A DNA stretch of 64,000 bases from Leptospira sp. (lineage in GTDB: Bacteria > Spirochaetota > Leptospiria > Leptospirales > Leptospiraceae), in assembly GCA_002786225.1 (NCBI GenBank), contig PEQN01000002.1:1-64000 (forward strand), written 5' to 3'. Of this stretch, positions 1 to 8,056 are shown piece after piece. The position numbers and the translations under genes were made by a program. Below the pieces are notes generated by a model. It saw nothing but the letters and a program-made list of their open reading frames with translations, was not told where the DNA came from and did no database searches. The stretch's first letter is position 1. Every line of letters begins with the position of its first letter.

Positions 1-278
1 GACAGGAGAAGCGGATATTGACCAATGAGATAACTATCTAAAGGTAAAGTCATACCAGATCCAAAAAAATATAAACTGTAGCTAGGATCAAAATCCAAAG
101 CAGGATAAATTAATTTTTCTGAATTAAAATTATTATTAAGAAGAGATTGTGCCTGAAATAGCTTTACTATGCTATCGCCTGTATATAAATTATCAGCTCC
201 TATCCATACAAGTATTGAAGAAAAAAATACAAACAAAATAAAAGTTTGTAAATAAGTATTTGATTTCAAGATATTCAT
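1..278 (-). CDS. Integral membrane protein, N-terminal part only (possible GT-C type)
   Basis: Only the first 92 or so codons lie in the window; the gene runs off the left edge. It starts at an ATG that overlaps the TGA of the upstream 61-residue lipoprotein gene (ATGA junction), so the two are probably translationally coupled. The translation opens with one hydrophobic segment (about residues 9-29) followed by a polar loop that begins with an acidic TGDS motif. A first membrane helix followed by an acidic extracytoplasmic loop is typical of GT-C glycosyltransferases and of large Leptospira membrane proteins, but there is too little sequence to assign a family. Function is not claimed. Confidence 0.6.
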   Translation of the reverse strand, partial: MNILKSNTYLQTFILFVFFSSILVWIGADNLYTGDSIVKLFQAQSLLNNNFNSEKLIYPALDFDPSYSLYFFGSGMTLPLDSYLIGQYPLLL

Positions 279-460
279 TTCTTAATATTTTCTTGTTTTT
301 TGTTTTTTGTTTCAAAATTTTCTTTTTCGATTAATTTAATTTTGTCTGTATCTTTTTCCTTTTCCTGGGTAGATTGAGACATGCAATTCAATGAGATCAT
401 TGTAAGAGTAATAAAAATGATCCCAACTAAATATGATTTAAATATAGTACATCTTTTCAT
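275..460 (-). CDS. Small putative lipoprotein (61 aa)
   Basis: This is a 61-residue protein with a basic N-terminus, a hydrophobic core and a candidate lipobox ending in SLNC (Cys26), which fits the relaxed spirochaete lipobox that accepts Asn before Cys. The mature part is only about 35 residues, is very rich in Lys and Glu, and should be a charged helix or disordered. It overlaps the following membrane protein gene by four bases. No clear Shine-Dalgarno site precedes the ATG. No family is recognised. It may be a small accessory lipoprotein of the membrane protein, but that is inferred from the overlap only. Confidence 0.5.
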   Translation of the reverse strand: MKRCTIFKSYLVGIIFITLTMISLNCMSQSTQEKEKDTDKIKLIEKENFETKNKKQENIKK

Positions 461-475
461 TATTTTAAAATAAAA

Positions 476-516
476 ATGCCATCCTCTCTAGTTGTTTAAA
501 CTAAATAAGATGGCTT
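476..516 (-). terminator. Possible intrinsic terminator after the 57-aa lipoprotein gene
   Basis: An imperfect hairpin with GCCATC/GATGGC outer arms is followed on the minus strand by a T-rich stretch (TTTTTATTTT). It lies just after the 57-residue lipoprotein gene and only about 18 bases before the ATG of the 61-residue gene. It could therefore end the first transcript or attenuate read-through into the second. Confidence 0.35.
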
Positions 517-535
517 GGTAAATAAGATTTTATTT

Positions 536-709
536 TTATTTAAAATCTCTTTCTCTTGGTTTGAATGTTTCTTTAAATTCTGGTTTTTTGCTAGGCTTTA
601 GTTCTTCCACTTTAGAGGCTGCTTCTTCTTTTACTGGAGGTTTAGATGAGCAAAATCCGAAAAATAGAGAAATGAAAACCAATGTTGTAATTAATAGATA
701 TTTTTTCAT
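536..709 (-). CDS. Small putative lipoprotein (57 aa)
   Basis: Read directly from the sequence, this is a 57-codon frame with an ATG at 709 and a good Shine-Dalgarno site (AGGAG at 719-723 on the complementary strand, about 9 bases upstream). The protein begins MKKYLL, has a hydrophobic segment to residue 19 and a Cys at 20 followed by SSKPP, the usual shape of a lipoprotein signal peptide. Phe directly before Cys is unusual for a lipobox, so lipidation is uncertain. The mature tail is Lys/Glu/Pro rich and probably disordered. It is divergent from tmk. No homologous family is recognised. Confidence 0.55.
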   Translation of the reverse strand: MKKYLLITTLVFISLFFGFCSSKPPVKEEAASKVEELKPSKKPEFKETFKPRERDFK

Positions 710-774
710 TTTATATATCTCCTAATTACAAAAAAAAACTTTTGAGGCTATTTGTCCATCTTTAATATGGAAAA

Positions 775-1383
775 ATGTCCAAATTTATAGTGTTCGAAGG
801 AATTGATGGTTCAGGTAAATCAACTTTAAGTAAAAATGTATTTCAGTTATTTGTTAGTAGAAATATTCCTACAGAATTATTTCGAGAACCAACTAATTAT
901 GACACCGGTTTAAGACTTAGAGATTTTCTTAAAGGTAAAATTCTACTCAATCCTGATGAACAAATGAAATTATTTATTTCTGATCGCAGAGAATCTGTTA
1001 AAAGAAATATCCAACCTGCCTTGAGTCTAGGTAAAATTGTTCTCTTAGACAGATATTATTTTTCTACTGCAGCCTATCAAGCAAGCGAAGAGAATTCTGC
1101 TCAAAGTATATTGGATTTAAATCTAAAAGAAAATTTCCCGAGACCAAATAAAATTTTTTTTCTCAATATAAATCCTGAATCTGCTATGAAAAGAATCCAA
1201 TTAAATCGCAATGAAATTGACGTTTTTGAAAATTTAGAGAAACTTACTTCCATCCGAAATAATTATTTATCTATTTTACCAGTTGATACTATTTTTTTAG
1301 ATGCACTGAAATCAGAAGAGGAACTAATGAAAGATGTTTTGGAGAACTTAGAAATGAATAGCGATTATGAATCCAGAAATTAG
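775..1383 (+). CDS. tmk: Thymidylate kinase
   Basis: The enzyme phosphorylates dTMP to dTDP with ATP in the cytoplasm for DNA precursor synthesis. The P-loop GIDGSGKST is at residues 9-17, an EPT motif near 38-40, and the DRY motif at 92-94 is followed by FSTAAYQ, all diagnostic of dTMP kinases. The length of 202 residues is usual for bacterial Tmk. The ATG is preceded by a weak GGA-containing site. The gene stands alone on the plus strand, divergent from the small lipoprotein genes and convergent with the methyltransferase gene. Confidence 0.93.
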   Translation: MSKFIVFEGIDGSGKSTLSKNVFQLFVSRNIPTELFREPTNYDTGLRLRDFLKGKILLNPDEQMKLFISDRRESVKRNIQPALSLGKIVLLDRYYFSTAAYQASEENSAQSILDLNLKENFPRPNKIFFLNINPESAMKRIQLNRNEIDVFENLEKLTSIRNNYLSILPVDTIFLDALKSEEELMKDVLENLEMNSDYESRN

Positions 1384-1449
1384 TTTACTATTTCAAAGAA
1401 ATTCTTTCAAGCTTAACTTTTAACTGGATTATGATTGAATCAATGATTC

Positions 1450-2322
1450 TCAATGATTAAATGATCCTTTCTTAAATCGAATAGCCATCATATCACCTTG
1501 GTTTGTTAGTTTTACAGACCAATCAAAAATTTTCTTAAAAAGAAGAAAACCCCAACTAGGATTTTTTTTCATTGTCATTCCACTTCCATAAGTGATGGAA
1601 CTCTGATAAATATAGCCTAGTCCTTCCATGATTTGAATAAGTTCTTTCAGCCCAAAATAAAAAAGATGTTCCGGAACATTTAAGAAACGCCATTTTTGTT
1701 TTAAAAATTTTGAAAGTAATCCCCACCGGCAAGTTGACAGAATTAACATACCATCATCGGTAAGATGTGAGTGCATTTTTTTTAATACAGGAATAGGTTC
1801 GCGCATATGTTCTATAGAAGCCCAAAGAGTAATTAGATTAAATTTTTCTTCAGCACTCTTATCCCATTCCAGAAAATTGCCTTCTACAATATCCAAGTGC
1901 AATTTTTCTCTAGCAAACTTTATGGGATCAGGAGCAATTTCAATTCCCATACTTCTCCAACCCATAGATTTCATATAGTCTACAAAATAACCAGCGGCAC
2001 AGCCAACGTCTAAAGACCTTGGATTTAGTTTATTCAAGTCAATAAAATCTACACCGAGATCATTTAAATTAAGATTCCATACTCGAAAAATTTCATTGCG
2101 CGTATCTTGAGAATAATAATTTTCATAACCACGATCTGTTCGTGAGGTAAAGTATTCATTAGAGTAGTATCTATCCAAGATTTCTTGGCTTGGAAGTGGT
2201 ACAACTTGAACTATTTTACAATTTTTGCATTGAAAAATATCATAATTCGTATTATCTTTACTAGGCTTAGAGAATAAATATCTAAGCTTCTGAGAGGAAC
2301 AAATAGAACAGGAATGAGTCAA
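1450..2322 (-). CDS. Class I SAM-dependent methyltransferase with N-terminal Cys pairs
   Basis: The protein has 290 residues. The N-terminus carries two CxxC pairs (5-8 and 32-35), a small zinc-ribbon-like knuckle that often precedes methyltransferase domains of this class. The SAM-binding motif I, DVGCAAGYF, is at 105-113, an acidic residue closes the next strand (GIE), and EHMREP near 171-176 fits motif IV/post-motif. The substrate is unknown; related proteins act on nucleotide-sugars, quinones or small metabolites. It lies 7 bases downstream of folE on the same strand, so the two are probably co-transcribed, although no common pathway is evident. Confidence 0.8.
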   Translation of the reverse strand: MTHSCSICSSQKLRYLFSKPSKDNTNYDIFQCKNCKIVQVVPLPSQEILDRYYSNEYFTSRTDRGYENYYSQDTRNEIFRVWNLNLNDLGVDFIDLNKLNPRSLDVGCAAGYFVDYMKSMGWRSMGIEIAPDPIKFAREKLHLDIVEGNFLEWDKSAEEKFNLITLWASIEHMREPIPVLKKMHSHLTDDGMLILSTCRWGLLSKFLKQKWRFLNVPEHLFYFGLKELIQIMEGLGYIYQSSITYGSGMTMKKNPSWGFLLFKKIFDWSVKLTNQGDMMAIRFKKGSFNH

Positions 2323-2329
2323 TAATTTA

Positions 2330-3007
2330 TTAACTTATTGATTTCTTGGCAATCAATTGAAAAAATTCATTTCGTAAACTGGGACTCATGAATTTTCCAG
2401 AATATTCTATAGTAGTAGTCATGCTAGATTTATCATTTATGCCACGAGTTGAAACACACATGTGTCCTGCCTCAACAACCACGATTACGTCTTCAGTATT
2501 CAAAACTTTTTTTAATTCTTCGATAATCTGAACTGTCATTCGCTCTTGAACCTGAGGTCGTTTGGCAAAATAATCAACGATACGATTGATCTTTGAAAGC
2601 CCAATGACACGACCATTGGAAATATAGCCAACATGTGACTTGCCTACAATAGGAAGAAAATGGTGCTCGCAAGAAGATGAAAATGAGATGTTACTTTCGA
2701 CAAGCATCTTGTCATATTGGTATTTATTATCAAAAGTAGAGATTACAGGTTTATTGGCAGGATTCAATCCAGAAAAAATTTCTTGAACATACATTTTTGC
2801 AACTCTATAAGGAGTGCCTCTGAGGCTATCATCAGTCAAATCCAGTCCCAATTCACCCATAATGAGTGCAAAGTACTTCTGTATGTTTTGGATCTTCTCT
2901 TCGTCTGTCTTTACAAATGCATCTTCTCGAAGTGGGGTCTCGATTGAAGTCATGGAGTGATTGTCACCTTGGGAGGTGAATGTGTCGTATTCAGGGTTCA
3001 GGATCAT
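2330..3007 (-). CDS. folE: GTP cyclohydrolase I
   Basis: The enzyme converts GTP to 7,8-dihydroneopterin triphosphate, the first step of folate (and queuosine precursor) synthesis. The SCEHHFLP motif supplies the zinc ligands Cys113 and His116, and the third ligand Cys184 lies in GHMCVSTRG. Length 225 residues is normal; the first 30 residues are a variable extension. The start at 3007 is supported by AAGGA about 9 bases upstream on the minus strand; an internal Met19 is the alternative. It is the first gene of a two-gene unit with the methyltransferase. In many bacteria zinc-independent paralogues replace it under zinc stress; here it is the zinc type, close to a zinc locus. Confidence 0.95.
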   Translation of the reverse strand: MILNPEYDTFTSQGDNHSMTSIETPLREDAFVKTDEEKIQNIQKYFALIMGELGLDLTDDSLRGTPYRVAKMYVQEIFSGLNPANKPVISTFDNKYQYDKMLVESNISFSSSCEHHFLPIVGKSHVGYISNGRVIGLSKINRIVDYFAKRPQVQERMTVQIIEELKKVLNTEDVIVVVEAGHMCVSTRGINDKSSMTTTIEYSGKFMSPSLRNEFFQLIAKKSIS

Positions 3008-3101
3008 TTAGGTTTCCTTCAATTTTTACTGTATACCAGCTATGCTTTAGACACTATTGTTTGGTCCAAAACGGAAGATAAGTCAGAAAAATTCCAATAG
3101 T

Positions 3102-3929
3102 TTAACGTTTTTTCAGCAACTTGAGCCCTAGTCCCAATCCAGCAAGCAAGATAACAATCGTTGATGAGGTTGGAAAATAAATGACTTCCTCATGGTAAGG
3201 AAAGCCGATTAAAGAAATTCCAAAACCAACAACAGTAGCACAAAGACTTATGAGAGCTGAAAATAACAAAAGTCCACTCATACTACGAACAAAACTCAAA
3301 GCTACAAAAGAGGGTACAAGTAAATGAGCAGTGGCATAAAAAGATCCCAAAAGATGAATGGCTATACTAACAAGCACGATAGCAATAGTATAGAAAATCA
3401 TTTCATAGAAAAAAATAGAATAATTGCGAACTATGAATTCTTCCTTATCAAAAGATAAAAACAAAAACTTTTTATAGAACAATAGAAAGAATAAGAAACT
3501 TAATGCTAATAAGATTGGTTCCATTTTTGATAAATTGATTTGATTGGTTAAGATATCACCAAAATAAGAAGCCATGATTTGATTCTTTACATTTCCACCC
3601 ATAGAAAGAAGAAATTGGGAAAAAGAAGCAAAGAATACAAAGAGAACACCAAGCAAAGTATCATTTTGTGAATTGGATAATTCTTTGGAAGATACTAAGG
3701 GTGAAATGATGATTAAAGAAAATAGTATGGCAAACCATTCCCCCTCTAATCCTAAAAACAAGGAAACCGCTACACCACTCGATACAACTTGGGCTAAAGT
3801 TAGACCGAGAAATGACATATTTCTCAGAACCAAGAAAGAGCCAAAGATAGAAAGCAAAACTCCTACAATTGCGCCTAACAAAATTTGTGGAAAGAAAAAA
3901 GCGAAGCTATTGAACACTTCCCAATTCAT
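3102..3929 (-). CDS. znuB: Metal ABC transporter permease (ABC-3 family, ZnuB-like)
   Basis: This 275-residue polytopic membrane protein has about eight hydrophobic segments and belongs to the ABC-3 permease family that carries zinc, manganese or iron across the inner membrane. The N-terminal region GAIVGVLLSIFGSFLVLRNM is characteristic, as is the conserved central part around GSFYATAHLLVPSFVALSF. The start overlaps the end of the ATPase gene by four bases, so the two are translationally coupled. It is the last gene of a porin-binding protein-ATPase-permease unit. Zinc is favoured over manganese because of the neighbouring porin-like and histidine-motif genes, but the metal is inferred. Confidence 0.88.
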   Translation of the reverse strand: MNWEVFNSFAFFFPQILLGAIVGVLLSIFGSFLVLRNMSFLGLTLAQVVSSGVAVSLFLGLEGEWFAILFSLIIISPLVSSKELSNSQNDTLLGVLFVFFASFSQFLLSMGGNVKNQIMASYFGDILTNQINLSKMEPILLALSFLFFLLFYKKFLFLSFDKEEFIVRNYSIFFYEMIFYTIAIVLVSIAIHLLGSFYATAHLLVPSFVALSFVRSMSGLLLFSALISLCATVVGFGISLIGFPYHEEVIYFPTSSTIVILLAGLGLGLKLLKKR

Positions 3930-4564
3930 ACTAATTCTGATTCTCTGATCTGATAGATTTTGGAAAAATTACTAAGCCAGTCCTTGGCCAAATGGTGGGT
4001 AATTACAAAAAAACTAAAATTCTCTTTAGTAGAGAGATCATTGAGCAAATAAAAAATTCCTTTCTGAGAACCTTCGTCCAAAGCATCTAAGGGCTCATCC
4101 AAAAATATACAATTCGAACCTGAGATCAGTGAACGAGCAATGAGATATTTTTGCAATTGACCTCCGCTGCATTCGCGAATTAATAAATTCTTATAATGGT
4201 GGATGCCGATTCTTTCAAGAATTTCATTAGCAAATTTCTCTTTGGCTACTTTATTTGATTGAAATATTTTAAATCCAGAAGAAAGATTCAATGCCGCTTC
4301 TACTGTTAATGGGAAACCCAACTTAAGATCTTTAATTTGAGGAACAAGAGACATCTTGGTTTCATTCGGAATCTGCTTTAATCCAGAGAGTTGTGGGATG
4401 AGACCAACGATAGTTTTAACTAGTGTGGTTTTGCCAGAACCATTTGAACCAATAACAGCTATCATCTGACCCATTTTAAGCGTAAGATTGACATTTTTTA
4501 AAATAGGTTTCTTTGTATTATATCCTATAGATACGTCTTCTAGAGAAAAATATTTTGATTCCAT
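3926..4564 (-). CDS. znuC: Metal ABC transporter ATP-binding protein (ZnuC-like)
   Basis: This 212-residue ABC ATPase energises the ZnuB-like permease. The Walker A motif GSNGSGKT is at 39-46, the signature CSGGQ at 132-136 and the Walker B end LDEP at 155-158; a conserved His (ITHH) follows as the H-loop. It is short for the family, without a C-terminal extension. It lies 34 bases downstream of the binding-protein gene and overlaps the permease gene by four bases. Its assignment to metal transport rests on its place between a TroA-type binding protein and an ABC-3 permease. Confidence 0.9.
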   Translation of the reverse strand: MESKYFSLEDVSIGYNTKKPILKNVNLTLKMGQMIAVIGSNGSGKTTLVKTIVGLIPQLSGLKQIPNETKMSLVPQIKDLKLGFPLTVEAALNLSSGFKIFQSNKVAKEKFANEILERIGIHHYKNLLIRECSGGQLQKYLIARSLISGSNCIFLDEPLDALDEGSQKGIFYLLNDLSTKENFSFFVITHHLAKDWLSNFSKIYQIRESELV

Positions 4565-4598
4565 TTTAAAATTTAAATCATTCCACTATTTAGATTAA

Positions 4599-5612
4599 TC
4601 ATTCGCTCGCATCTCTGATTCTTTGAAGCATAATTTGTATGCAATCTTCATAGGTTTTAGCCTCAGGTAAAGCTCCTACTGAAGTTGGCATAACCAATAC
4701 TTTAGCACCGTTTACCTTACTCGCTACATACTCTGCATATTTAGGATTATTAACGGGAGAGATTAAGATAATTTTGATTCCTTGGGCATTCATTGTCTTA
4801 ATAACATTTTCCAAATAACGGCTAGAAGGTGGAATTCCAGGTCTTTCCTCTATAGAAAGATTAGAATTAAACTTAAATCGCTCTGCCAGATATACAAATT
4901 CTTGGTGAAAAACAGCAACCTTGATGCCAAAATATGGCTGCATTTTTCTCATTTCTGATTTTACCAATTCAGTCATACGAGATCTAAATTTTACAAAATT
5001 TGACTTATAGTAGCTTTCGTTTTCTGGATCAACCAAACTAAGATTATTGAGAATATTAAATCCCATTTGAATCATATTCACTGGATCCAACCAATAGTGA
5101 GGATTTCCGTAGATATGAAGGTCTCCCATGGATCTGTCCACAGAAACTGTGGGTTTACCTAAAATATTTATCCCTATACTCGCATCGCAGTATCCATTTT
5201 GCCCCTTCTGTATAAGTGAGTTTCTGGATTGTTCTAAAAGTAAGGGAACCCAACCAATCTCAAGATCTAATCCAATCATACAGAAGACGTTGGCTCGATT
5301 TAATTTTAGCAAAAAATCTGGTCTTGTCATTACAAAATGAGGATCATCAAATCCTCGAATCATAGATTCAACTTCTACCTTATCACCACCAATTTGCTCA
5401 GCTAGATATTTCAAATCAGTGGTAGTTACTACTATCTTTAGTTTTTCATTGGCATGGATAGAAATGGTCGAAAAGATACTTAGATGTATCGATAGTACTA
5501 TTATACTCTTCAAAATAAAACTCAATCCATTCTTATTTTTGAATAAAATACAAATTGCAGTATTGCATTTTTGGAATATGATTTGAATTTTTTTTTGATT
5601 GGTATTTTTCAT
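4599..5612 (-). CDS. znuA: Metal ABC transporter substrate-binding protein (ZnuA/TroA family)
   Basis: This 337-residue periplasmic binding protein belongs to cluster A-I, which binds zinc or manganese. A long N-terminus (about 54 residues) contains a hydrophobic stretch at 31-53 ending in SIHA that should be the signal peptide. Candidate metal ligands are His92 (DDPH), His172 (NPHYWLDP) and His236 (VFHQEF), the classical three His positions; the usual fourth acidic ligand is not obvious. The His-rich flexible loop of many ZnuA proteins is missing, so the metal could also be Mn2+. It follows the porin gene by 26 bases and precedes the ATPase gene. Confidence 0.88.
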   Translation of the reverse strand: MKNTNQKKIQIIFQKCNTAICILFKNKNGLSFILKSIIVLSIHLSIFSTISIHANEKLKIVVTTTDLKYLAEQIGGDKVEVESMIRGFDDPHFVMTRPDFLLKLNRANVFCMIGLDLEIGWVPLLLEQSRNSLIQKGQNGYCDASIGINILGKPTVSVDRSMGDLHIYGNPHYWLDPVNMIQMGFNILNNLSLVDPENESYYKSNFVKFRSRMTELVKSEMRKMQPYFGIKVAVFHQEFVYLAERFKFNSNLSIEERPGIPPSSRYLENVIKTMNAQGIKIILISPVNNPKYAEYVASKVNGAKVLVMPTSVGALPEAKTYEDCIQIMLQRIRDASE

Positions 5613-5638
5613 TGTAATTATTTTATCTCTGATTTAGT

Positions 5639-7126
5639 TTAATACTTATGAGCAGGGTGAGCTCCTAAAATAAAAGTGGCTTGTACATAATATCTGTAAT
5701 CTATAAATTCTGGATCAAGGTCTGAAGAAAAATCCGCGGTATAACGTCTCTCAACCGAGGTTCGTATAAAACTAAACTCTGAGGGTTTGTAGGTAAGCTG
5801 AATTGTATTTCCCTCTACTGCATTTCGAGCAAATTTTCCATCTTTATCTCTAAGATTGGGCACATTGAAAAAATCATAACGATAACCAATCAGCCATTGT
5901 TGGTGAAACTGATAGTCTAACATGATATAATATCCCCAGAAAGTTTCCATAGGTATGGGATTATTTCTAAATGTGGTTGGATCAATTTGATCTGGATATC
6001 GATTTTCCCTATACCATAATTCGCTCATAAGAATGAAGCTTTTTAACATAGATTGATTCCACCTAAGAACGGAATCTAGACCATATTGCATTCGAAAAGA
6101 TTTCGTAACAGGATCAATTTCATAGCGCATAGCAGTAGCACCGAATTGTGTCCCCCAGTTGTTTCCTAAATAAATGAAATTTTTCAAATGAGCATACATC
6201 ATGGGATTATTCTTATTAACCCCTGCTGTATGTGTATGGCCCCAATAACGACCGTTTGTAACTCCTAAAACCAATTCCGTTGTCATAAAATTCCAAAATG
6301 GAAATAGTATACTTGCCTCTGCTCCCGTATCCTCAACAGCCTCATTGTCCATAAGCCTTTGGTGAACTATAGGAGCCATAGTAAAATTCCAATCATGCCT
6401 GTGGATACGATTCAACCTTCCCACATCTAAGAAAAATCTTCCAACTTTAAGATTTACATATTTGCTAATAAATGGAAATATAATATTAGCCTCATGAATT
6501 TCAAAAAAGTATCTTCCACCTTCGTTGTGAGCGGCAACGAGAAGGGTACCTCTTCCAAATTGGTCAATCGCACCGAAGAAACCAAATTCTGCCTCTCTTA
6601 CATCCAAAGAGTTAGAAGTCGTCTGAGGCTTGTTATTGTCCCATTGACCAACCATATCAACAGAAGCACTCATATCCATCATTAAGTTCTGCACAGAACG
6701 ATCTGCTGTGAGTGGATTCACTTGAGTTGGGCTGGATATATTTCTTGAGTTTTCAAATTTAGATTGTTGCTTTTCTTGAGCAGCAATTTCATCTAACAGT
6801 TGCTTTTCCCAATCAAAATTTTGGTTTTGTGGATTCTTAGCAGTTGAAGATGTTTTGGAACTAGCATTTTCAGAAGAAGTTGAATTATCTGTTTTGTCAA
6901 TTTGACTAAATTGTTCCCATTCTTCCCTATATCTGTCGTTTGGTGAAACAAACAAATTTTTTAAAATATTTGTTTCATACATACTTTTATAGCGAGGTGA
7001 ATTGCTGTTTCTCTTAGAGTCCGTGTGTGAGAAGACAGGGTCTGATTTCTTTTGGAATTCTAAGTTCTCGGAGAAAATACCAAATGAAAGCAAAGTAAAC
7101 AAAATACAAAAATAGAAGATTTTCAT
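5639..7126 (-). CDS. Outer-membrane porin-like protein of the metal-uptake operon
   Basis: The 495-residue protein has a 19-20 residue signal peptide, a hydrophilic linker with a short coiled segment (to about residue 130), and then a beta-strand-rich region with alternating aromatic residues that ends in Tyr, as outer-membrane barrels do. The region around VREAEFGFFGAIDQFGRG and VGRFFLDVGRLN resembles the outer-membrane proteins that accompany zinc (Zur-regulated) systems in proteobacteria; this match is from memory and needs a profile search. Several His pairs (HRHDW, HTHTAG, HPAHKY) could touch metal. It is the first gene of the operon, with a palindromic operator candidate 36-54 bases upstream. 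A role in passing zinc through the outer membrane is inferred. Confidence 0.72.
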   Translation of the reverse strand: MKIFYFCILFTLLSFGIFSENLEFQKKSDPVFSHTDSKRNSNSPRYKSMYETNILKNLFVSPNDRYREEWEQFSQIDKTDNSTSSENASSKTSSTAKNPQNQNFDWEKQLLDEIAAQEKQQSKFENSRNISSPTQVNPLTADRSVQNLMMDMSASVDMVGQWDNNKPQTTSNSLDVREAEFGFFGAIDQFGRGTLLVAAHNEGGRYFFEIHEANIIFPFISKYVNLKVGRFFLDVGRLNRIHRHDWNFTMAPIVHQRLMDNEAVEDTGAEASILFPFWNFMTTELVLGVTNGRYWGHTHTAGVNKNNPMMYAHLKNFIYLGNNWGTQFGATAMRYEIDPVTKSFRMQYGLDSVLRWNQSMLKSFILMSELWYRENRYPDQIDPTTFRNNPIPMETFWGYYIMLDYQFHQQWLIGYRYDFFNVPNLRDKDGKFARNAVEGNTIQLTYKPSEFSFIRTSVERRYTADFSSDLDPEFIDYRYYVQATFILGAHPAHKY

Positions 7127-7161
7127 TATTATAATAAAGGTTGCAAAAGTAACATTTTTTT

Positions 7162-7180
7162 ATTGTACAAAAAGTACAAT
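7162..7180. promoter_or_regulatory. Palindromic operator candidate upstream of the metal-uptake operon
   Basis: ATTGTAC and GTACAAT form a perfect 7-bp inverted repeat around an AAAAA spacer. It lies 36-54 bases before the ATG of the porin gene. No T-run follows the repeat in the minus direction (A7 follows instead), so it is not an intrinsic terminator of the preceding lipoprotein gene. Length, symmetry and position fit the binding site of a dimeric repressor, for instance a Fur-family zinc regulator, but no regulator gene is in the window and the sequence does not match the classical Zur consensus closely. Confidence 0.5.
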
Positions 7181-7235
7181 GACCCATTGCCTCTTTTAAT
7201 TCACAATGAAAAAAGACAAGAGGTCATATAAAACT

Positions 7236-7961
7236 TTACTGTTTAATAGATCCACCAAGAGCTAGAGGTTGGTTGAAACGAATAGAAGTTACAGCAGCTT
7301 CTTTGAATGCATAGCCTGCAAAGACTTCTGTGAGTGCTGCATTGGCTAGTTTACTAGAAGCGTTCTCATAAGCATCCGCTTCAAAATTCAACACATAGCC
7401 AGTGCTTTGTCTATCAGCGTTGGTTAATGAAGCACAGGCTTTGGGCCAACCGATCAAGTGGTATTTCACTTCATTTACTGACTCAACTTCTCTGTGAATG
7501 TCAAAGCAATAGGTTGTGCTTGTTAAATTTGAGACAAAATTAGTTCCACCTGCTTGGCCAGCTGTTGGATTGGCTGTTCCAATAACCGAGCTAGTGAGGT
7601 TAGTTGGTCTGATTGAAATGTAGGCATTTCTGGTGCTACTATCAAATCGTAAGTTTTGGTCCACAGAACCGAAAAGACGTATTTCTCCGTTGGTAGAAGT
7701 AAAGTTGAAAGTGATCTCCATGCTAGTCTTTCTTTCTAAACCAGCTATGTTTACCTTAGTTTCAGGCTTACCTGCGGCATCAGCAGTTCGGAAGGCAGTG
7801 AAACCATCTCCGTAGTTCACCGAAACGAATCCCGTATTTTGCGCTAAGATTGCTAATGCAAGTAGGTTCGTTTGATCATCATTGTCTTCTTTCTTCTTAC
7901 AAGCAAAAGCAAGTCCTAATATTGTTGCAAAAAGAACAACAGATTTCCATTTTCTATTCAT
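7236..7961 (-). CDS. Putative lipoprotein with CFDIH/HLIGW motif, paralogue A (241 aa)
   Basis: A signal peptide ends in the lipobox LAFAC (Cys21), followed by a charged KKKED tether and a short NLLALAILAQ segment. The C-terminal half carries YCFDIH (Cys152, His156), a His-Leu-Ile-Gly-Trp stretch (His168) and KAC (Cys176), then LTNADR. The same motif series occurs in the next gene, so the two are paralogues. The paired Cys and His residues suggest a disulphide and possibly metal binding. The gene lies between the porin operon and its paralogue; a role in zinc handling at the cell surface or periplasm is inferred from context alone. No named family is recognised. Confidence 0.7.
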   Translation of the reverse strand: MNRKWKSVVLFATILGLAFACKKKEDNDDQTNLLALAILAQNTGFVSVNYGDGFTAFRTADAAGKPETKVNIAGLERKTSMEITFNFTSTNGEIRLFGSVDQNLRFDSSTRNAYISIRPTNLTSSVIGTANPTAGQAGGTNFVSNLTSTTYCFDIHREVESVNEVKYHLIGWPKACASLTNADRQSTGYVLNFEADAYENASSKLANAALTEVFAGYAFKEAAVTSIRFNQPLALGGSIKQ

Positions 7962-7983
7962 ATTAAATTTCCTTAATTAATTT

Positions 7984-8003
7984 AACAATCTTTTGTGATT
8001 GTT
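7984..8003. promoter_or_regulatory. Inverted repeat upstream of lipoprotein paralogue A
   Basis: AACAATC and GATTGTT form a perfect 7-bp inverted repeat with a 6-base spacer, starting 23 bases before the ATG at 7961. No T-run follows it on the minus strand. It could be an operator or an mRNA hairpin in the leader. A second small repeat (TGCAAC-CAT-GTTGCA, 8024-8038) lies just upstream and may instead belong to the 3' end of the preceding gene. Confidence 0.3.
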
Positions 8004-8056
8004 TATTTACCATAATTCTCAAATGCAACCATGTTGCAATAATTTTTCTATTCCCA

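Noticed and set aside
7162..7180. Intrinsic terminator of the paralogue A gene
   Set aside because: On the minus strand the repeat is followed by A7 and not by T; it is better explained as an operator.
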